DNA of 36,413 nt, from positions 1 through 36,413 of the forward strand of contig JAGCCU010000004.1 of the NCBI GenBank assembly GCA_017651515.1, given 5' to 3'. Numbering within the stretch: the stretch's first letter is position 1; each line of letters starts with the position of its first letter. The position numbers and the translations under genes are program-made. The notes under the pieces are model-generated. The model saw nothing but the letters and a program-made list of their open reading frames with translations. It ran no database searches and had not been told where the DNA came from. The stretch comes from Muribaculaceae bacterium (GTDB taxonomy: Bacteria; Bacteroidota; Bacteroidia; Bacteroidales; Muribaculaceae). Shown here in pieces: positions 25,633 through 33,100 of the stretch.

Positions 25633-25680
25633 GACGAGCGACTAGACGAGCGACTTGGCGAGCGACTTAACGAGCGACAA
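25633..25680 (+). repeat. Four 12-bp tandem repeats before the integrase
   Basis: Units at 25633, 25645, 25657 and 25669 share the core CGAGCGAC with consensus GACGAGCGACTT. The first two differ only at the last base. GACGAGCG recurs at 25732 and 26887 inside the integrase gene. The array is in frame with the integrase (DERL-DERL-GERL-NERQ), but no in-frame start precedes it. Position and spacing suit arm-type binding sites for the integrase or its directionality factor. Confidence 0.8.
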
Positions 25681-25707
25681 CTTGATGCAAGTGCGTCAAA
25701 TTTGATT

Positions 25708-26952
25708 ATGGCAAACAGCAGGTTTTATCTTGACGAGCGCAAAACAAAAGCCGGCAATCCTTGTGTGCTTAAAATAGGCATTGCTCACAAGAAGATGTCC
25801 GCTTTCATCTCTCTTGATGTCAAGCTTCTCCCTAATCAGTGGGATGGAACGAGAATGCGAGTGGTCAATCATCCCGACCAGATGCTTATGAATGTCTATA
25901 TTACTGGTGTCAAGCAGCAAGTAGACACTATCATCTTAACTTTAGCAAATGAGGGAAAGCTAGGTTCTATGGGCACAGCCGAATTGAAGAACTATATTTA
26001 TTATCAGCTTAATCCCGAAAAAGCAGAGGTAAAAGAAGAAGCGAAACGCAAGGCGAATCTTTTCGCAACACGTTTCAAAAAGTTCGCCGAAAGTAGCGGA
26101 AAAAGAGAAAGTACAAAACGCTTATATAATGACACATATAAGCGAATGTATGAGTTTGCTGGAGAATCGCTTGAACAAATGACTTTTGAAGACGTAACCA
26201 AAGATTGGCTCCTTGACTTCTACGCCTATCTAGAGCCCCAATCGCCATCACGAAATGCACGGAACATTCACCTGCGTAACATTCGTGCCGTGTTCAACGA
26301 AGCGATTGATGATGAGATTACTACGGCATACCCGTTTCGCCGTTTACAGATAAAGAATGAGGCTACACGAAAGCGTAACTTAAAAGTTGAGGATTTCCGA
26401 AAGTTTATCAATTTCCCATGTGAGAAACACGCGCAGCAGTATCTTGATATGTTCAAACTGATGTTCATGCTGCTGGGTATCAATGCCATCGACCTCTGCA
26501 ACTTGAAGGAGATTGATAGCGAAGGCCGTATCAATTTCCATCGAGCAAAGACCAACCGCCTTTATTCAATAAAGGTGGAGCCGGAAGCCCTTGAAATCAT
26601 CAACAAGTATCGTGGCGAGAAATGGCTGCTCAACATTCTCGACCGCTACAATGATTACAAGGACTACACGAAGCGAATGAATCGAGCGTTGAAAAAGATT
26701 GGCCCGGTAAAGCGAGTTGGTCGAGGTGGGAAAAAGGTTTACGAACCGCTATTCCCCGAAGTATCTACGTATTGGGCTCGTCACTCATGGGCCACTATTG
26801 CGGCCTCTCTTGACATACCTAGAGATACAATTGCCCATGCGCTGGGTCATGGTGGAAACACCGTGACTGACATCTATATAGACTTTGACGAGCGCAAAGT
26901 CGATGAAGCTAACCGCAAAGTGCTGGACTGGGTTTTATATGGTAAGCGATAA
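25708..26952 (+). CDS. Tyrosine recombinase (phage/ICE-type integrase)
   Basis: The protein has 414 residues from ATG 25708; a TTG at 25702 is less likely. It has an N-terminal arm-binding domain (about 1-100, beginning RFYLDERKTKAGNPC), a SAM-like core-binding domain (about 115-215) and a catalytic domain (about 225-414). Visible catalytic residues are Arg358 in WARHSWAT, His381 in ALGHGG and nucleophile Tyr390 in VTDIYIDFD. At the place of the first active-site arginine the motif reads LLGINAIDLCNL, with Asn259. Loss of Arg I is known for CTnDOT-type integrases, where another residue substitutes. It probably integrates into the adjacent tRNA-Pro 3' end. Confidence 0.92.
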   Translation: MANSRFYLDERKTKAGNPCVLKIGIAHKKMSAFISLDVKLLPNQWDGTRMRVVNHPDQMLMNVYITGVKQQVDTIILTLANEGKLGSMGTAELKNYIYYQLNPEKAEVKEEAKRKANLFATRFKKFAESSGKRESTKRLYNDTYKRMYEFAGESLEQMTFEDVTKDWLLDFYAYLEPQSPSRNARNIHLRNIRAVFNEAIDDEITTAYPFRRLQIKNEATRKRNLKVEDFRKFINFPCEKHAQQYLDMFKLMFMLLGINAIDLCNLKEIDSEGRINFHRAKTNRLYSIKVEPEALEIINKYRGEKWLLNILDRYNDYKDYTKRMNRALKKIGPVKRVGRGGKKVYEPLFPEVSTYWARHSWATIAASLDIPRDTIAHALGHGGNTVTDIYIDFDERKVDEANRKVLDWVLYGKR

Positions 26953-26965
26953 GGGGTGCAGGGGG

Positions 26966-27242
26966 TGTTTCCTCCTGCGCTTCCTTTCATGCTTCTTAAG
27001 ATGTTTCACGCATCATTTCTTTCACCGCTTCTTTTGTGGCTTCCCACGGCGTTCTATTGGTTGTTTCCTTGACCGCTACTTGTGAAATAACCTTCCATGT
27101 TTCCTTTGGTACTTCCTCGCGTGTTTCATTAAAAGCTTCCGTGATTGTTTCTATGACAAAACACCTGCAATTTGAAGATAACCTCAAATGCAGGTGTTTC
27201 CTTATGCGCTTCCTTTGAAGCTGCCTTTATTGTTTCCTCATG
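26966..27242. repeat. Degenerate array of 12-bp units
   Basis: From 26966 to 27157 the DNA divides exactly into sixteen 12-bp units, mostly beginning TGTTTC or NGCTTC, for example at 26966, 26978, 26990, 27002, 27026, 27038, 27062, 27098, 27110, 27122, 27134 and 27146. Four more units run from 27195 to 27242. A 37-bp insert with the 27159-27199 hairpin separates the blocks and shifts the phase by one base. On the minus strand the units would read as Lys-Glu-Thr/Ala-x repeats, but stops and the phase shift break the frame. It fills the gap between integrase and tail gene; no intact gene is seen. Confidence 0.7.
27159..27199 (-). terminator. Long hairpin at the end of the tail gene cluster
   Basis: AAACACCTGCA pairs with TGCAGGTGTTT, and TTTGA with TCAAA: a 16-bp stem with one bulged A and an 8-nt loop. 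On the minus strand it ends in GTTTTG, 46 bp after the tail-gene stop. It could terminate the late operon, or be a DNA-level hairpin in the repeat array. Confidence 0.5.
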
Positions 27243-27244
27243 TG

Positions 27245-29266
27245 CTATACCACCTTGTAGAACTCGCCTTTGAGGAGATGGCTCATGCCGTTCTCGTCAA
27301 ACTGGGCAGTGATCTTGGCGCACAAGTATTTCTTGCCCTCGATGAAGAACAGGCTTCGGACATTGGGGATTTCATCGGCGAGGAAGGAGAAGGAGTACTT
27401 CTTCTTCTGGTCAACCTCGATGTAGGTTGACCGCTCGCTCCCTTGTCCGTAGGCGTTGTTGTTGATTCGCAGCGAGTAGTTGCGACCGCTGTAAATAACT
27501 CCCCAGATGATGGTGAGCTGGCTTGTGTCGGTGAGCACTGGCGGCTCGACATAGGAGTAAGTTATGTCGAAGGTGTCCGTCCACGGATGGGGCAACCGGG
27601 GCTTGCACTTTGTGTAGTCGCCCCACCAAAAGGCGACAAAGAGCTTGTCGAACACGGCACCCGACTTCTCTTTCTCCCCATCGCTTACTGCGGAGAAGGC
27701 TCCGAACTGGATAGGCACATCGGGGTCTACCTGCTCCCAGTGGCTGCTGCCACCCATATACTGATGGGTCTGATGTGACGAGTTGGAGCCGTCGTCGTCG
27801 CCCGACTCTCCGCAGTCAAGGAACACGACGTTGCCGTAGGTCTCGTCGGTCTCGTCAATCCACGCAGGTATGATGCCCATCTCCTCGATGTCATCGCTAT
27901 GCTCCCTGTCAAGAATCAGTGAGCCGAAGCGGTTCACTGGTACCAGCCTACACACATTCCCCCACTTCATGTGCTCGGCGTGAATCGTGAAGGGCGTGGT
28001 GCGGTACTCCACGCGCTTCATCACCTCGAGTACGAAGTAAGTGTCAATGTCCTGCACATAATGCAAGCCCCACTTTCCACCTGCATACTCGGCGTAGTCG
28101 CTTCGTCCGCCGCCTGTGTCGCTGACGGAATCCCCCGGCAGGTCGCTGTCGAAAAGGGCTTGCAGGTTGGGCCACACGGTACACCTGACCGTTCCGTCGG
28201 GCTTGGTCATCATGTCGATGTACCACTGGGCATTGTAGATGTTATCCAGCCTATGACCGCCCGCTGCGAAACCTTGATTGAGCATGGGCTTGTAGCCGCT
28301 CTTGTCCTCGTCGGTGGTCACTTCCACCGAGAAAGAGTCAACCACCTTGTCGATGCAGACCGTGCCGGCATCCACCACGTTCTCGCTCGTGACCGAGCAG
28401 GAGACGAGCGCCTTTGCGTGGTCGATGTCAAACTCACAGAGCAAGAGTTTTTCCAGTTCCTTGAAAAACTCGTTGACCGTCCAGTGCGGCAGCGCGGCTG
28501 CCCACTTGCTGTTGCTCCAGGCATAGGGCAAAGTGTTGACGACAAGAAGGTACTTGTAATCGCTGTTCTCCCATGTGGCGAAGTCGTAGGCGTAGCCGAG
28601 CGCATCACAGATCTTCTTTGTGAGCCAGAGAAGATTGGGTTGGAATGAGAAGCCTTTGGTGAAGTCGGTGTCCTCGTCGTTGTCGGGATTGACTTTCCAC
28701 TCATACTTGTTTGCAGAAGCGTTCCATCGGGCGCAGTTTTGCAAGTTTCCGCTATAGTTGTTCACCCACGGCAGCGCCGTGAAGTCCTGCCACTTTGCCC
28801 ACATCTGGGCAGGGGTCATATAGACCGCATCCTCCCACCCTGGGCGAGGATTGCCGCTCATCCCGCCACTGCTGATGTTGTCGGGAAAGATGTGCGGCCA
28901 TTCGCCCAAGTCCAGCTCGTCAATGTATGTCTCATCAAACTCCGGGTAGAAGTTCTGGTAGGAGCGTTTCTCCAAGAACTGCACCTTGACGGACTCATGG
29001 GTGATTCCCGTAATCACCACGGCACCACGCTTGTAAAAGTTGGTGTCCTGCAACACAGCGTCGAAGAACACCGTCTCGGTGTCGATGTCTTTGCGGGTTA
29101 TCAAGCCAAAGATGGCGATGTTCTGCTGACAGTCGGCAAGCGGCAGTTCAATCTCCAGCGAGTAATCGTCAGCGTCGGTGAACGCACGATTCTCTGAGAC
29201 ATACTCTATTGACGAGCCTTTCTTCAATGCGGCTTCCTTTCCGTCGATTTGTAGTGATATGGCCAT
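27245..29266 (-). CDS. Phage tail/baseplate-like structural protein
   Basis: This 673-residue soluble protein has no signal peptide. The N-terminal 130 residues (SLQIDGKEAALKKGSSIEY, then SLEIELPLADCQQNIAIFG) resemble a conserved Bacteroidales prophage family encoded just after the tape measure. The remainder is rich in Trp, Asp and Tyr, with long beta-rich stretches. By position it would be a distal-tail, hub or receptor-binding component; I recognise no enzyme motif. A short Ser/His-rich linker (GDDDGSNSSHQTHQYMGGSS) lies near residue 500. It is transcribed from its own promoter. Family recognition is by pattern and context, so the exact role is open. Confidence 0.65.
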   Translation of the reverse strand: MAISLQIDGKEAALKKGSSIEYVSENRAFTDADDYSLEIELPLADCQQNIAIFGLITRKDIDTETVFFDAVLQDTNFYKRGAVVITGITHESVKVQFLEKRSYQNFYPEFDETYIDELDLGEWPHIFPDNISSGGMSGNPRPGWEDAVYMTPAQMWAKWQDFTALPWVNNYSGNLQNCARWNASANKYEWKVNPDNDEDTDFTKGFSFQPNLLWLTKKICDALGYAYDFATWENSDYKYLLVVNTLPYAWSNSKWAAALPHWTVNEFFKELEKLLLCEFDIDHAKALVSCSVTSENVVDAGTVCIDKVVDSFSVEVTTDEDKSGYKPMLNQGFAAGGHRLDNIYNAQWYIDMMTKPDGTVRCTVWPNLQALFDSDLPGDSVSDTGGGRSDYAEYAGGKWGLHYVQDIDTYFVLEVMKRVEYRTTPFTIHAEHMKWGNVCRLVPVNRFGSLILDREHSDDIEEMGIIPAWIDETDETYGNVVFLDCGESGDDDGSNSSHQTHQYMGGSSHWEQVDPDVPIQFGAFSAVSDGEKEKSGAVFDKLFVAFWWGDYTKCKPRLPHPWTDTFDITYSYVEPPVLTDTSQLTIIWGVIYSGRNYSLRINNNAYGQGSERSTYIEVDQKKKYSFSFLADEIPNVRSLFFIEGKKYLCAKITAQFDENGMSHLLKGEFYKVV

Positions 29267-29287
29267 AAGTTAAGCGATTGAGATACG

Positions 29288-29318
29288 CAAAGGTAACTCA
29301 ACCGCTCTATGGCACAAA
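29288..29318 (-). promoter_or_regulatory. Promoter of the tail/baseplate gene
   Basis: On the minus strand TTTG (29318-29315), a 19-nt spacer and TACCTTTG (29295-29288) match the consensus fully, about 20 nt before the ATG at 29266. The tail gene can thus be expressed independently of the cargo genes upstream. Confidence 0.65.
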
Positions 29319-29329
29319 AGACGGGGCAA

Positions 29330-29749
29330 TTACATGTCAAACAAAAGTAGGATAACTCCTGCTTTCCAAATGCTCTCTCCACTGCCGTAACCTACTACAG
29401 TATAATGTTTGTCTTTGACTTCTCCAGTCGTTATGTTCACATAGCCTACAGTGTTATAATGACTGTCTTCGACTTTATATGTCGTTTCGGTTTGTTTAAT
29501 GATGGTGCCGGCTCTGTCATAATTCTTGTCTAAGACTTTCCCATCTGTAAACACATTACCAATCATATCGTAATGTTTGTCTTTAACAGTGCCTCCTGTA
29601 TAAGCATAACCAATGGCAGTATGCCATTTATCCATAAGAGTTGTTTCCAAATGAAGTGGCACATAATTTTCTTCGTCAAAGTCATAGTCATCGCAACTGG
29701 CCAAGACAAGCATCATTAAGATAATATGTAGAATTACTTTTGTTCTCAT
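29330..29749 (-). CDS. Repeat-containing lipoprotein (cargo gene)
   Basis: This 139-residue protein begins with a lipoprotein signal (LVLASC, lipidated Cys19). The Cys is followed by an acidic run (DDYDFDEE), like the surface-export signal of Bacteroidetes lipoproteins. Residues 38-124 are about five short repeats built around VxDKHYDxxGxV (for example 55-66, 72-83, 93-104 and 111-120). Such short beta-hairpin repeats are reminiscent of the five-fold beta-flower fold, but this is only a pattern match. It ends 63 bp before the tail gene and starts 4 bp after the membrane-protein gene. Its DNA is visibly more AT-rich than the flanking phage genes. Function unknown. Confidence 0.7.
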   Translation of the reverse strand: MRTKVILHIILMMLVLASCDDYDFDEENYVPLHLETTLMDKWHTAIGYAYTGGTVKDKHYDMIGNVFTDGKVLDKNYDRAGTIIKQTETTYKVEDSHYNTVGYVNITTGEVKDKHYTVVGYGSGESIWKAGVILLLFDM

Positions 29750-29753
29750 ATTG

Positions 29754-30047
29754 TCAATTCATAGGAACAAAGTCCATGTCGTCACCGTCGATTAACTCTC
29801 TTATTTTCTCCTTGCGCTCAAACTTCTTGACTTCTTTATATTCTTTTCTTTCGACTTCCTCATCCATGAGAGGTTTGCGCAATTGCTTTGAGAAAACCAT
29901 GAACAAGACAGGGGCCAAGATTATTGTGGCAATACCTGCCAACAATCCTGCATCCCATTTGACAAGCAAACCGACTACCACACCAACAACGATAGCTGCT
30001 GGAATTATCAATAGCCTTACGCCTGTCGTATATGGATAGTTGCTCAT
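29754..30047 (-). CDS. Small two-helix membrane protein (cargo gene)
   Basis: This 97-residue protein has two membrane helices (about 11-29 and 33-52) and a highly charged tail rich in Glu, Lys and Arg (53-97). I do not recognise a family. It is the first gene of a unit with the lipoprotein (4-bp spacing), beginning right after the tape-measure stop behind a -7 box of its own. A superinfection-exclusion or envelope role is a common theme for such prophage cargo, but nothing in the sequence proves it. Confidence 0.6.
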   Translation of the reverse strand: MSNYPYTTGVRLLIIPAAIVVGVVVGLLVKWDAGLLAGIATIILAPVLFMVFSKQLRKPLMDEEVERKEYKEVKKFERKEKIRELIDGDDMDFVPMN

Positions 30048-30094
30048 ATCTTCTTTTTATATATTTGACTTTGAATAAAGCCATTAGTTTACTG

Positions 30095-30102
30095 CAAAGT
30101 TA
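30095..30102 (-). promoter_or_regulatory. -7 box of the cargo unit
   Basis: The minus strand reads TAACTTTG, a perfect match 12 bp after the tape-measure stop. No good -33 box is seen. The predicted leader is about 40 nt. An internal promoter here is what defines a moron-type insertion. Confidence 0.5.
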
Positions 30103-30114
30103 GTGATTATTTCC

Positions 30115-33100
30115 CTACTTGCGTTTATTCTTCGGTGATTTGTTGTTCATCAGCCGCTGGTAATCATCTTGGGCTTGCTTGATGCCGAGATCACCGGTCA
30201 CGGTGTTCACGGTGACGAAAGGTTCGTTGAGCCTTTCATTCAAGCGAGCGAGGGTCTCACGCAGGGCTTTGTTCTCTTGGACAATGACTGTCGGGGCCTG
30301 GGACTGCGCCAGTACTGCGGGAGCAGTAATCGTGCGGCTCACATCGGTCTGCCTCAGACTGCCGATTGTGTTTGTCCGCTGCGCATAGTCCAGCGCCTCG
30401 ATGAGCGGGCGAGCCACCGGCGAGGCGAGCAGTCGCTGCGAAGCCACCCACTCCCCTGCGTGAACCACACCTGCGACTTCATCGGCCCTGCCTTTCGGGG
30501 TGAAGCCGCCCTCGGCGTAGCCCTGCGCTTGCGAGGCTTGCTGCTGCTTCTTGATGGCTGCGACCTGCATCACGCCTGCGGCGACAGCCATAGCAGCGGC
30601 AATAGGTGCGATGATGTAGCCCACGACAGGAATGGCGGCAGCCGATGAGTAGGCGTTGAGGGCAGCCGTTGCCGTCTGCGCCACGGCTTGTATGACCTGC
30701 ATGGCGAACAGTTTGCGGTTCGCCTCATCCTTGACCTTTGCCACCTCTTTCTGCTTCTGCTTCTCCAGCTGCTTCGTCTTGTACTTGTTGCCCTCGGCCA
30801 TAGAGACCTCACGCTCGTAGCGTTTCTCGATGGCGGCAGTCTCAATCTCCATCTCCGACTGAACGAGTGTGGAGAGCTGCGAGAAGATGCTCGACATGCC
30901 CGATGTCAGTGCCTCGACGCTCTTGGTGACGGCTTGCCCGCCGTCGCCATTGAGCCAGTCGAGCAGATCCTGGTTCATCTTCTCCAGAGCGTTGCGGTCA
31001 GCCTCACCGCCGAGTTGGTTGTATTTCTTCTTCAGGGCGAGTTTCGCCTTTTCATAAGCCTCGTCGATGCGCAGCTTCTCTTTGGCGTTGTCGCCAGCCG
31101 CCTTAACCTCGGCTTGGTAGACTTCATCGAGGCTTGCCATAGCCGCATTGTACTGCTCGAGATTCTCGGCAGCGTTGTTGCCGAAGAACTCTTCCTTGAT
31201 GCGCTTTAGCTCCTCCTGGTGCTTGCGCTCCGCTTCCTCTGCCTTACGGGCTTTCTTCTGCTGGTCTTGCACCAGTTTGTCCTGATAGGCTGCTTCCGCT
31301 GCGAGGAAGTTGTTCCACGCCTGTTCGTCTACATTTGGCTTGTCGGCATAGTACGCCTCTTGCATGAGGTGCAGGTTCTCGCCGGCTTTGCCGTCGGTGG
31401 ACACATCCACGGCGATGACCAATCCTTTGTCATCGGCCTCGAGGATGTCCTCTGCACCCTGCAGCGTCTTGTAGACGTAATCTTTCAGTTCTTTCTCTGT
31501 AAGGACTGAGCCGTCGGGCAAGATGGGCGTGACAAGGATTTCACGGACTTGTCCTGTGGAGTCCTTGATGCCGTACTGCGAGGAGTACACCGTTGCGGTG
31601 GCCTCTCCCTCGGTCTGCGGATTGCCTTTCCATCCCGCCTTTGTCAGTTCGTGAGCGTCAATGACGGGACGGTTGAGCAGGTCTACGTTTCCGTTGAACT
31701 GCGTCTGCATCAACTCAGCGGCTTTCCGCTTGGTTTCTTCCCACTCGGTGACTGGCTTGAACGCCTGTTCACTGTAGATGTCTTGAATGGCTTTCAAATG
31801 CTCCAGCTCGATGCGCTGCATCTGCTCGTTGTAGGCTTCGGTGGAGAGCTGTCCGTCGATGTACTGTTGCTGCACTTCCGACTTGCGGAGTGCGTAGTAC
31901 TTCTTCTCGTCCTCGATGGACTGCTTGTTGGCGGCCTCCGTCCTCTTGCGCAGCACCTCGTAGAGCTGTGCCTCAATCGAGATGCGCTCGTTTGCCGAAA
32001 GATCTGCGTGAGCCAGTTGCTTTCGGTAGAACGCTTCCTCGATTTCCAACATCCTGTTGGTGTACTCCTCGTAATTCTTCTGACCTGTGGCGTAGGCGAT
32101 GCGGTTCAAGGCTTCCTGGTATTCTCGCCAGTCTTTCTCCGCCTTGAACTTGTCCTCGGTCTTCGAGGAGCCGCCACGTCCGCCACCTGTGCCGCCGCCG
32201 GCACCGCCGGGACTTCCCGCTGCTCCACCCGTGCCGCCAGTGGTGTCGAGGTTCATGCCTGTGGGGTCAGACTTGGCGGCACCACGGTATGCCAGTTCCT
32301 CACGGTACTGCGTGAGGAGCTGCTTGGCCTCTGACACCGACACTTCACGATACTCACCCTGCTGGGTGCCTTGTATGAAGATGATGGCGTTGCCCGCCTT
32401 TCCGTTCTTGACAATCTTCTCCAGCTGCCCGATGGTGCCTTTGAGGTAGTAGTTGTCTATGTGCCTCAAGGGAGAAACGCCGTCTTCCATCGCGTCCAGC
32501 GCTTCCATTCCTTTTCGGTGCGTCTCGTATGCATTATACATACGGTTGACGATGGGAGCCGGCTTTCGGCTGTCGCCGCCCCAGAAGGGGTGCTGGCTGC
32601 CGCCAATCCAGTCGGGCAGCAATCTCGCTTCAATGCCTTTAGAGTAAGCATTGATTCGGTTGACATAGTTCTGTGGAATGGGCTTGCCCGCCGCCATCGC
32701 CTGACTGACGGCAGCGACAATCTCTGCGGCCTCGCGTGTTGTCGCCCCCGCTTTTTCGAGCGCGGCTTGCAGGTCAGTCAAGCCCGATGCGAGCGACTTG
32801 TAATATTCCTGGTCAATCTGCTCACGTGCGGCAGCGATTCCTCTCTCCTGGGCAGAACGCCTCACCGCCAGCGTCAGTCGGTTGTAGGCGGCTTCGAGGT
32901 TGAGAATCTGCCCTTTCTCGTCAATCAGTCCGGATAGGTACTTTCCGTACTGGTTGATGATGGCGCGTTTCGCGTCCTCGTACTCTTTCGTGCCTTTCTG
33001 GGCACCTTTGAGGCGGCCAAAGAGGATGTCGAGCTCGTGCTGTTCTTTCACGGCCTCGGCATTGAAGCCCTTTGCGGCTTTGACCGCCTCGTTGGTCTTC

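Noticed and set aside
25633-25680. CRISPR-like repeats
   Set aside because: The units are 12 bp, directly tandem and without spacers, and no cas gene is present.
26996-27187. Lys/Glu/Thr-rich frame on the minus strand
   Set aside because: TTG start only, frame broken by the hairpin insert and stops; better described as a degenerate 12-bp repeat array.
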